The position numbers were made by a program, and so were the translations under genes. A DNA stretch of 64,000 nucleotides from Triplophysa rosa (taxonomy: Eukaryota; Chordata; Actinopteri; Cypriniformes; Nemacheilidae). Under the pieces are notes generated by a model. It saw nothing but the letters and a program-made list of their open reading frames with translations, was not told the origin of the DNA and made no database searches. Location: NCBI RefSeq assembly GCF_024868665.1, contig NC_079907.1:19648191-19712190 (forward strand), given 5' to 3'. This document shows positions 43,101-55,100 of the stretch, piece after piece (position 1 is the stretch's first letter; every line of letters begins with the position of its first letter).

Positions 43101-46100
43101 NNNNNNNNNNNNNNNNNNNNNNNNNNNNNNNNNNNNNNNNNNNNNNNNNNNNNNNNNNNNNNNNNNATTGAAACTGTTAATAATAATCAGTTGCTGTTCT
43201 TAATAATAAATAATGAATTATGCATTGGTTTTAATATACAAATAACGTACAACAAACTGGATGCATTTGCAATGTTGTCACCCCTTCCACCCCATCTCAT
43301 TCTCTCGTTCTTGTTTCCCAACTGTTTACGTTCACAAAACACACTACTTTTACAAGGATACTTTCTTATAAGGGAATTTTGACATCATTTTGTGTTTATA
43401 TCAGGGCCGGCACTAGGCATGGGCATGGGCAGGGATGGGCTGAACCCACCTAAACGTCTGTCTTGCCCACCAAATGAGAATCAAAAAATAATACCAAAAA
43501 TTGTTGTATTTTCTATTGGCTGAAAGCAACATCACTCTTCACTTCACTGCTCTGGCTTTAGTTTGTAACAGAGAAGCATACTACATGCTACAGGTGGAAG
43601 CAAAATACTGTGCAAAGGAATTTTAGATGCACTGCACATATGTAAAATTAAGCATGTAAATTCAATTGTGCAGTCAAATCAGATTAATTTATTCGTTTTT
43701 GCGGTCTTACAAACAGCTATTATTTGCTTGCAATAGACTAGATTTTAACCTATTGACTTTCAGTAATGACTGAAAGCTCCATCTTCCGAAGCTCCCGCTT
43801 CAGAAATAAATCTGTCTCTCTCAATCTCAAACACCCCAATTCACGCTGCAGGTGGTAGCGAAACAATGTGCAAAATAGTTTAGTTTAGGTGCGATGCGCG
43901 CTCACGATACCACATGAAAAACAGCAGACACGATGTAAAGTTCATTGTGCAGTGTAATCAGATTAATTCATTCAATTCATTAAACGAAATTAAACAGAAA
44001 TCAGTGATCGTTCAGTGATGGGGAATGTTCTTAGCCCGCTTTCTTTTGTAGGCCTCTATTTATGTCCAGTTTACATAACCACTTTATTTAATTTGTAAAA
44101 CATCAATGAAATTACTATATAATTTATACACAATTACTATATAAAAGGCAATAATCAACAATAATTATTTTTTGTTTTAAACTCACAGTCTACTGTAATG
44201 AATGCCTGTTTGTTATATTTACAACATCATAAATCATTTAAATCCTGCATGTATTGCAGTCATATACTGCAGTGTTTGTTGAATTCCAACAAAAGCAAAC
44301 CTCAAGAGTGACTGAGAGCATGTTAATAAACTAATTAAAAAAAATCTGGGTTATTTCATAAAACTCTTTTTTTTACTTTTTCTAACGTGTACAAACATTA
44401 GTTTTGTGTTGCTTAAAACGTCTCGGTTACGTTTGTAACCTCGGTTCCCTGATGGAGGGAACGAGAAGATGTGTCGAACCGACAGATGGGGTTCGTCCTT
44501 GAGAACCAATCGCTTCCGACTTCTCTAGAAAAGGCCAATGAAAATTGGCGAATGAAATTTGCATACCGGACTCCGCCCCCGGATATCCCGGTATAAAAGG
44601 GAGACGGCGTGCCTCATTCATTCACCTTAGTTCTGAGGAGCCTGAGACCTCTCACAACTGCTGCAGTGGACAGCACGTGTTGTGGCAAGAGGANCACAAC
44701 GTCTCGTTCCCTCCATCAGGAAACCGAGGTTACAAACGTAACCGAGACGTTCCCTTTCTGTCGGTCTCTCGACGTTGTGTCGAACCGACAGATGGGGTTC
44801 CAATGGAAAACGCCATAACACTGTGCCCTGTCACAATCTCAACGAAGCAACGGTGACTGCCTATCACCGCGAAATTGTAACCTACCAGTGGGTAGGTAGG
44901 GGGTCCCAGAGCTTTCTTGAAAGGTGGGAAGGCCCCTACCTTCGGCCTCACAGGCGGCGGCCTTGTTTCTCTAACAGCGAGAAGCCGCCCGTAACCGTAA
45001 GGCCACTGGGTAAGCGCTACTTCCTCAAGCGGGGATGCGCTACAGAGACCACTTCCTACCACAGGGAGGAGACTAGTGGAGATACCAACATGGTCTCACT
45101 GATGGGGGAGAACTCATGGGAAGAAAGTACGGACTGAAGGAGTTAACCGCGAGGTGGAGGTCCACCTAAAGAGGTCATGGGTTACCAAGGTGGGAACCAG
45201 CATGAGGATACATCAGACGGAAACGCCCTGCTGGGGGGTTGCAACGTCTGGTAGCACTAGGTCCGGTTAGAGCTATGTTGCGAATAACTCAGGTGATACC
45301 TGGCCTAAGGGGCAGGGCTGCTCTGCCCAGCCCGCCCGCAGGAGGTGCTTGCTAGTGATGGATGGAGTGCCTGTTCTTCACCCAGTGGGGGAAGAAGGGA
45401 GGCTAGTAGTACGCTGACCCCCTAGGGTGAGATACTGTCATAGGCGTACACCCTACCGGTCGCCGGTCTTGCCTGATGCCCGCAAGACTCGCCGGCCGGT
45501 TTTACGCGAAGGCTGTAGGACCTCGCGAAGGTGATGGGTGTAGCCCAACCCGCAGCTCTGCAGATGTCTGCCAGAGAGGCGCCTCGAGCCAGTGCCCACG
45601 AGGAGGCTGTACTCCGTGTGGAGAGAGCTCTCACCCAGTGGGCGTAGGTGAACTAGGACAGGTACGCCATAGTGACGGCGTCCATGATCCAATGCGCCAA
45701 TCTCTGTTTCAGACAGCCCTCCCAGCTGATCTCCAAAACAGACAAAGAGCTGCTCAGAGCTACTGCGGCTCTGCATGCGGTCCAAGCAGAGGCGCAATGC
45801 GCGTACTGGACACAACACAGATGGGTTTGGGTCTTCCTCCCCGGTGGGGAGCGCCTGTAAGTTCACCACCTGGTGTCTCGGGGGAGTGGTGGGAACTTTG
45901 GGCACGTAGCCAGGCCGGGGTCTCAGGATAGCGTGAGAATAATCGGGCCCGAGTTCTAGGCAATCTGTGGACACGGAGAATGCCTGTAGGTCCGCTACCC
46001 TCTTGAGTGTCCTCCCGAGAGCCGTCTTCATCGTGAAGTGAGAAAGAGCGGCATCTCCGAGGGGCTCCAGGACTGCATCAAGGTCGTAAGAGGGTACGGA

Positions 46101-49100
46101 GCGTAGGTGAGGTGGTAGCCTTCCCGCGCCCCTTAGGAACCAAATGATCAGGTTGTGCTGTCCTAGAGACTACCAGCAACTGGGTCGTGATGAGCGGCAA
46201 CAGCGGCTACATACACGTTCAGTGTGAAAGGGGAGAGATTATTCTCGAATCTCTGGAAGGACCGCACCCACTTGATCAAGCAACTCCACGGGTCTTCTCT
46301 TCAAGAAGAGCACCAGAATGAGAAGAGGCACCACTAGGCGTATCGTCACCTAGTGGCCAGGGCCCTAGCCTGAGTGATGGTCTTAACCGCCGCAGGGGTT
46401 AGGCCACTCAGGATCTCCTCGTTCCATCCAGGGGCCAGACATGGAGGTTCCAGAGGTCTGGCCTGTGATGCCATAACGTGCCCTTCCGCCTGGGAAAGCA
46501 GGTCCTTCGATCAGGGGAATTGGCCAGGGGGGGGGAGGCTGTCGTCAAGAGCATTTAGCTTCCGAGAACCAAGTCCGGTTGGCCCAGTATGGCGCCAACT
46601 TATTACACTTGATGCTTCTCTTCCGTTGACCTTGCACAGGGTCTGTGCAATGAGGCTCACTGGGGGAAAGATGTACTTCTGCTTGTCCCACGGCCAGCTG
46701 TGCGCTAGAGCCTCCGTGCCGAGGCAGGGAGTACCTTAGCGGCAATGGGTGGTGTCCAGGGAGGCGAAGGGGTCTACCTGAGCCCGCCCTGACTGTCCCC
46801 AATGAGCTGGCTACGCGGGGGTGGAGTCGCCACTCTCCGCGAGGCGTCAACTGACGAGAGAGCACATCGGCTGTCTGGTTCAGGTCATCTGGGATATGTG
46901 TGGCCCTGCGGACTCCACAGGAGGAGGTGTCGGGCGAGTCGTGTTAGCTGCCATAAGCGAACGCCACCCTGGCGGTTAAAAACGCTACGGCAGTTGTGCA
47001 GTCCGACAGGACCAGCACGTGCTTGTTCTGCACGAGAGGTTGTAACCCCTTCAGTGTGGGTAGCACATCCAACAACTCTAGGCAATTTGATATGCCTGCG
47101 CAGGCGGGGGCCCGTCCATCGCCCCGACAATGCGTGCCCATTGCACACGGCACCCCAACCCTGCAGGGAGGCGTCTGTCGACCCTGACGCGTCTCCTGCC
47201 CGAGAGGGACAGCCGTCCGTAGAAAGGTCATTGAAGACCAAGTGGTTAGGGTGCGTTGGCAGAAAAGCGTATTCACCATCCGCCTGCTGCCGGTGTGCCA
47301 CGCTCTCCAGGGAACTCGACCCTGTAGCCAGTGTTGGAGCGGTCTCATGTGCATCAACACGAGGGGTATCACCACCGTCGAGGATGCCATTTGCCCAGGA
47401 GCCTCTTCCCGCTGACTGCTTGAAATATTCCAGGAAGTTCAACACTGACTGAGCACAGTCGCGCTGTAATGGAGACAGAGTTGAGTTCCATACCAAAAAA
47501 GAGGATGCTCTGCACAGAGGAGAACTTGCTCTTTTTCGGTTGACCTGTGGTCCCAATCGATTCTAGGTGGCTGAAAGCACTAGGGTCCGTGTGGTGTTAC
47601 ATAACAGATCTCACGAGTGTGTCAAAATGAAGCAGTCATCAGAGATAGTGTTTAGTTACCCGCAACACCTCTCTGCCCTGAGGGGGAGTGAGGGGCGGCT
47701 TCCACGATCTTCGTGGAAGACTCGTGGGGACAGGGGACAGACTCGCAGAGGGAGGGACCTCTGGTAATAAGTATGCCTGACCCTCGAAAAGCGAACCCGT
47801 AGGGAACGGAGCGATGATGAGGGGAGAATAGAGACATATAAGTAAGCGTCCTTCGGGTCGATTGCCATGAATCCATCTTGACATCTGACAGATGCCAGGA
47901 TGCGCTTCTGCGTGAGCATCCTGAACGGCAGCTTGAGTAGGTGCCTGTTCAGGGTACGCAGATCTAGCGACCCCCGCTCTTTTGGGGACGATGAAGTACG
48001 GGCTTGTTTCTGTTTTAAAAATACAGATCATCTTTTCTGTTTCTCCAGTTCATTTTCTCCAAATAAATAAAAAGAAATTATATGAAATTTGGGAGAAATG
48101 TTGTCAGAAGTTCACAGAAATAAACAAAAATGATAATTTTACCAAAACAGAAAAAAAGGAAAATACTTTTTAAATGGACTCTTAATTTTGTCTGCAGCTA
48201 TACTGTCTGTGTGGTTGGGGTATATTCCCACCCAGGATATCTGCTAGTCCACCCATCTGCACCTGGCAGGAACCGGGCCTGGTTTATATGTCAATTTTTT
48301 AATAAGATTTCAGTATGGTATTCTGCGCTCTTTCTGAGATGCGACTCGGTTTTTAGTGATTTTTCTGCATGAAAGTTGCATTGATACATATGTTTGATTT
48401 TTATCCATAGCAACTCATAAATAAAAAGTATTTAACATTATGTCTAAACACTATGGCATTAGTAGAGAGTTTTCTAGGCTATAAAAGATGAAAAAGCAAA
48501 TAAATCGTCGTGGCAGTTGATTCAGTCAGTCGTCTACATTGTTTGGTTACCATTAGTGTCAGGGTTGCGGACAGAGAACCCAGACGCAGACAGCTAAGTA
48601 ACCAAAAAATACTTTTATTAAACGTAAACACAAAACACACAATGGGGCAAAACAGGAATTCTTAATAATAAAACAAACAGAACACTTCCCACGAGGGGGA
48701 ATAAACTCAAGCACTCAAAAAGAAACAAAAACGTATACTTCACGAAACACGACAGGGCAGAATCACAGCAAGGACAAAGTTCCAGATGAGAGTAACGCAG
48801 GGCAAGACAAGGAATGGCAAATACAACAATGATCTGACACAGGACGAGGAATTCACTGGGCTTATAAAGGGGAACACTAACATGGGATGATGACGCAGGG
48901 AGGGTGACGGCTAGGTGACGGGGATAAACACTAACGGGGAGATTACCGGGAAACAAGGGGGGCGGGGCCAAGGCAAGAGACAGGAGGACACACGGCGCAA
49001 TGTCAAAACAAACTGCCACGTACCCCCACACAAGACGTAACACACACAAGACATGGTACTGTCACGACCCTGTCCACAAGGCTCGAAAACACCGGACAGG

Positions 49101-52100
49101 ATCCTGACAATTAGCCTATTTAGGTTTAAAATGAATGCTGCTATTTTTTTGGCCATTTCAAGCTAATTGGGCAATTTTTTACAATAAAATAAACCAGCAC
49201 AAAAAAACTGTAATATAAATGTAAGTCAAACAATTGAACTATCTGCTGTTTTGGGAGAAGTTGCATAAGTGAGAAAATCTGCACGATCACATTTGTGAGA
49301 AAATCTGGACGTCACGTTTGTGAGAAAATCAATCTGAGAGAATCTCATAAAATGGTGAGACTTAAACAGTACATTTATATGTTACACCTTTGCATTTTCT
49401 CTCGAATTTTATTATGTATTTGTAAAACGCTTTCTGTTTGTTTCAGAGTTTAGTTTCTTTTGCAAAAAAGGTTGAGTTTTTTTGCAAAACGCTTGATTTT
49501 GTTTGTTAAGTTTTGGCACAATTTTCGCTCCATAGACCATATTAACAGGTACATATGCTGCATCATTTATAATTGTTGTTTGTACTCTGTAGATATACAG
49601 TTATAAATCGTCACAATTCATTTTTTATATTTCAGTAAAGTTCTATTCTGACGCCCAATGTAGTTGCGTGTTTTTGTATTTTTTTATCTTTAATGGGGGA
49701 ACCACAAAACAAGTTCGCTTGGGGCTTCCATTTGGTCAGCAGCAGCTCTGCATATCTCTCACATACACTGAAAGAGCGAGTGGGAGTCAAAAAAAGACTC
49801 ATGAAAACAACTTTTTGGGTCTATATTGTGTTAATTGACATCTGACTGTTGCAAGTCAATCTAATCAAATAATCTTCCTGCATCTCTGATTTGCCATGCT
49901 CATAACTGGTCTAATCAATGTGTACAGCAATGTCTGACCGCTGTTTTTCTGTTTTGCTTTTGTTATTCTGTCAGCAGCAGCTATAAATTCACCCCAACGT
50001 TTTTTTTTTAGAGCTACAGTATAAATAATAAAACAAAGTAATTTGAAAAGAGCCGGACTTCCCATCACTAGCTGACTGATAAACCCTTCTCCCAAACATC
50101 ATAAAATAGAGACTGTGTCTGTCCCCCGGATTAAGCACTTTTTGTTAACGATATGATAACAAATGCTCTGTTTGATAGAAACATGGCTAAAACCAGATGA
50201 TTATATTACTTTAAATGAAATTGTCCCCAAGATTATTATTATAAACATGAGCCTCGTCTAAAAGGCAAGAGGGGGAGGTGTCGCAGCACTTTACAATAAC
50301 TCTTTTAGCATTTCCCAGAAGTCTTAACTCTAAATACAATTATTTTTTAGTCATGGTACTTCATGTTTCAACACCTAATACTAAGGATAAAACACTTTTA
50401 AATGTATTCTGGCTATTGTATATAGGCCTCCAGGGCACCACACAGATTTTATTAAAGAATTTGGTGGGTTCTTATCAGAACTAGTTCTGGCCGCAGATAG
50501 ACTCCTTGTCGTTGGTGACTTTAACATCCATGTAGATAACAATACAGATGCCTTAGGAATGGCTTTCAAAGACACTCTTAACTCCATGGGCATTAGTCAA
50601 CATGTGTCAGGACCCACTCACCTTCGTAATCATACTTCAGATTTAATACTGTCTGACGACGTTAAAATCCTTCAGCAGAGTGAAGACATTTCGGATCATT
50701 ATCTGGTATTATGTTTGCTTCACTGGCCTACGGCTGCAGATCAAACTCCTTGTTACAAATATGGTAGAACAATAACTGCAACTACCAAAGATGCGTTTCT
50801 CGATAAACTGCCTGAACTGTCTAAAATCTCTAGCATTAGAAATAACGTTGAAGATCTTGATATTACCATTGAAAATTTTAACTCCACTTTCTCGGAAACA
50901 CTAGACACAGTCGCTCCTCTGCGTTTAAAGAAGATTAAAAATGGCAGCCAAAAACCGTGGTATAATGAATACACTCAGGCTCTAAAGAAAGCGGCCCGAA
51001 AAATGGAGCGCAACTTTAAGAAAACTAAATTAGAGGTATTTCGTACAGCATGGAAGGATACTATTCGAAAATACAGGAAAGCCCTAAAAACATCTAGATC
51101 CGCCTACTTTTCATCACTAATAGAAGAAAACCAGCACAACCCTAGGTTTTTATTTAACACAGTGGCTAAATAAACAAAAAATAAATCGTCAGTGACTTCT
51201 GATCCTGTATATCAGCATAACAGTGATGAATTTATGAACTACTTCACATATAAAATCCAAGATATTAGAGAAAAAATTATAACAATGCAAACAGAAGTTA
51301 AACCCACTGAACAAACTAACTACAGCGCCCTTAAGGAGAAAATGCAATTATTTTATACCGTAGATCACGATGAACTGTCTAAAATCATTAGATCATCTAA
51401 ATCAACAAAATGCATGCTAGACTAGAGGTCTGCACGGGCTTTAAACGAAAGCCCGAACCCGGCCCGTACCCGAGATTGTTTAACCCGGCCCGACCATTAC
51501 AGTTACATTTTAAGCCCGAACCCGAAGTGCGTTTAACAGCAAGCTTTGTTGAAATGTGCTGCATTTTATGATTGCTTGCGATGATAATTAAACAAATACC
51601 TACATGTAAGCAAACACAGTTTCATCAAGGCACGGTGGCCCCCTCAGCAGTGAAAACACAAGAAAAAATAAGAAATAGCACAGACTTACCAATAACGAAA
51701 CTTTGCTGTGGGTGAACAGGTGTAAAAGTCAAAAATCTTTTTTGAACCCTCTGGAACTGTTGGTTTAAGTGCCGTCCTCCTCTGATTAAAAGTTAGCCCA
51801 GCTACACTGAAGTTCCTCACTTGCAGGGATGCTGAGGATACAACGGGCCAGTCTTGACAGTAATGACAAGATCACTATTCTCCCAGAGTGCAGCTTTCCC
51901 TGCATCATTTAGAACTGTAATACGTTTTCAAAAGCAAAAAATAATATTTTGCTTTATCGCACTCATTTTACCATCACCTGCTGTGTTGTGACAACGAGGA
52001 CAAGAGCAGGAGCACATGCGCAGAACAGTTTATGCGAAAAGTGTGTGTTTTCTCTCGTGTTTTTTTGTGGTCACAACGCAGCAAACACGCAAGCACACGC

Positions 52101-55100
52101 CATGGCACGCAAACTTGTTTGTATATAGCCTATATATTTTTTTAGTTACAAACCCGACCCGAACCTGAGGCTATTCATTAAACAATAACCCGACCCGAAG
52201 CCCGCAAGTTTTTCGGGCTCGGGTCGGGTTGCAGACCTCTATGCTAGACCCTATACCTACAAATCTACTGAAAGTGATGCTCCCAGAAATTATAGATACC
52301 TTCTTAGTATTATTAACTCATCTCTGACATTAGGACATGTGCCTAAAACATATAAGGTGGCTGTTATAAGGCCCCTTGTCAAAAAAACCCAACTCGACCC
52401 TAGAGAACTAAGGAACTACAGGCCTATATCGAATCTACCTTTCATATCTAAAGTTCTGGAAAAAGTAGTTTCAACTCAATTATGCTCCTTCCTCCAAAGG
52501 AATGACATCAATGAAAAATTCCAGTCTGGATTTAGAGCATGTCACAGTACAGAGACTGCTTTGATCAGAGTTACAAATGATCTGCTATTGGCGTCTGACC
52601 GAGGTTGTATCTCGTTATTGGTGCTGCTAGACCTTGGTGCTGCTAGACCTTAGTGCTGCATTCGACACCATTGACCACAGCACACTCCTACATAGACTCG
52701 AAAATTACATCGGCATTAAAGCCACAATATGGAATATTTGGACCGCTTGGCGCACTTTCGAAACAACAACAAAAGGCGAAGCTAAATGACGTTATGTAGG
52801 AGAGTGGAATTATGAGACATGTCATCCAGAGGCGTATGGAGAATGAAGATCGCCCATCATGTTCACGGATGAGGTAATGAATTAATTGTATTTTATGTCA
52901 TCGTAATGAATTAGCTTACAAGAAACGTGGAATGTAATGCTACGTTAGCCTGCGACTGATATTGGACTTTCTCAATTGATTTGGTAGTCAATGCTACACA
53001 GTTTTAAGTGTTTAAAACAGTCATACAGTCGTCGTTTAAACAGCATTTACAAGTAACGTTATTGGCTACATATTTTTGTGCGACATATACTGTATTTCAT
53101 AGGGTAAATGCATTCTTATAAAACGGTCAGTTCTGGTCCTTGATTCTGATTGGCTGAGCGGAGTTCTAAGCCGTTATAAAATACCTCATTATAAAACGGT
53201 CAGTTCTGGTCCTTGATTCTGATTGGCTGAGCGGAGTTCTAAGCCGTTATAAAATACCTCAATATATAACGGCTGACCGCACCACATAGCCTAAATATCA
53301 TTTTATTTACTTTATTTTATGAAACCTTGCTAAGCATATGGAATAACCGTTTTATAAAAGCAATAAGCCCCACGAAGCAGTGGGTTACAGTGCATTTTAT
53401 AACAGCTAAGGGTGTTGTGGCACGACGCGAAGCGGATCAATCAACTTTGATAAGAGCAATAAGCACTGTTTCGCGGGGCTTATTGCTTTATTAACTATTC
53501 CAATAATCTGCATTATCTGAGTATTTCGTGTACAATAAAAAAAATGTGCTTACCTTTCTATTAAAACACATGCGAGAGCGGAGTCTCTGTCGAGTCCAAG
53601 TTGGTCGCGAAGCTCTCTTCATTTAGAAAACGCTTTTATTTATATTAAAATTATATTTCTTTGTTTGTCCATAAGCCTGCTTGCCTCATTTGGACTATGT
53701 TTACACTTTTTTGGGTTTCATTTACTCGCCGAAGAGTAATCGTGATCCATAATAACAGAACAACAGGTGCTGCGTCCCAGATGCTGTATAACCACTCCCG
53801 CATTAGCGTGTTGCCGTAGTTTCTACAACCGGAAACTGAGGGTAGTGCGGAGCACCGGATATTAAGTCACTTGTATGCGACAAATACAAGGGAGACAAGG
53901 GACGAGCCATTATTTTAAATAGGAATTTCTCTGGATTTGCACATTCTTGGGAACATTTGCGATAATGTAAGTACACAACTGCATGAAATATATCACACTT
54001 TGCAAGTGATTTTTGGATATTTCATGACAAAATTCTTCCATATTGTGGCTTTAAGGGAATAGCTTTGAAATGGTTTAAATCTTATTTATCTGACCGTTTT
54101 CAATTTGTAGCAATAAACAATGAGGTGTCACGCAAATCGCAAGTTCAGTACGGTGTACCACAGGGCTCAGTCTTAGGGCCTCTGCTCTTCGCATTATACA
54201 TGCTACCTCTAGGAGATATAATAAAGCGACACGGAGTTAGCTTTCACTGTTATGCTAATGATACTCAACTTTATATTTCCTCGAGGCCTCATGAAACACA
54301 GCAGTTCCATCGAATAATGGAATGCATAGTAGATATAAAAAACTGGATGAGTAACAACTTTTTATTACTGAACACAGACAAAACAGAAGTGTTACTTTTT
54401 GGACCGAAAACCGCCATACGTAACAACCAAGAATACTGCTTAACTATTGACGGATGTTCCATAAAACCCTCGTCGTAAGAATTTTGGTGTTCTATTCGAT
54501 AGTAATCTGTCATTTGAGAGCCATGTCGCCAACACATGTAAAATTGTGTTTTTCAATTTTAAGAATATATCTAAACTACGTCATATGCTGTCAATGTCAG
54601 ATGCAGAGAAGTTAATTCATGCATTCATGACATCAAGACTAGATTACTGTAATGCACTGTTAGGTGGTTGGTTGCCCTGCAGGCTTATTACAAAAACTCC
54701 AACTGGTCCAAAACGCAGCAGCTCGAGTTCTTACACGTACAAAAAAGAATGAACATATTAGCCCGGTTCTGTCAACCTTGCACTACCTATAAAGCATCGC
54801 GTTAACTTTAAAATCTTGCTTATTACCTATAAAGCCTAAACTTTGGAATAGTCTTCCCTGCACTGTCCGGGAGGCAGACACACTTTCAGTTTAAATCTAG
54901 ACTAAATACGCATCTTTTTAATCTTGCATACTCTACACTTCCTTAATATAAATCCTCTGAGGGTTTAGGCTGCATTAGTTAGATCAACCGGAACCAGGAA
55001 CACTTCCAACAACAACTGACTTGTTGCATCAAAGAGTGCAGAACAGTACTCTACTCTCAGATGTCTTGTCTCAAAGGTTACGACAGCGAGCAGGATGCAG

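Larger units (their letters stand above)
44415..48005 (-). mobile_element. DIRS-type retrotransposon, 5'-truncated and degenerate
   Basis: On the minus strand the order is reverse transcriptase (48005-47640), RNase H (about 47450-46885), then tyrosine recombinase (46031-45450), the DIRS arrangement. The left end has an inverted repeat: ACGTCTCGGTTACGTTTGTA at 44419 and its complement near 44735, with a repeated CGAACCGACAGATGGGGTTC. A TATA-like GGTATAAAAGGGAGA lies at 44590. gag and the 5' end are missing. The element was cut off inside reverse transcriptase at about 48005. All coding parts are frame-broken. Confidence 0.85.
43402..48281. mobile_element. hAT-type non-autonomous element interrupted by a DIRS retrotransposon
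   Basis: A perfect 8-base duplication GTTTATAT flanks the pair of ends (43394-43401 and 48282-48289). The ends CAGGGCCGGCACTAGGC and the complement of GGCAGGAACCGGGCCTG agree at 11 of 17 positions. Without the DIRS insert the element would be about 1.3 kb. No hAT transposase is visible. The duplication is direct evidence that both outer pieces belong to one insertion. Confidence 0.75.

Noticed and set aside
44775..45137. Plus-strand frames across the 44.5-48 kb region
   Set aside because: They are antisense to the DIRS recombinase and reverse transcriptase remnants.
53330..53500. Separate element with AATAAGCCCC/GGGGCTTATT inverted phrases
   Set aside because: Inverted phrases are present, but no target duplication or clear ends were found. 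It is treated as internal to 52720-54050.
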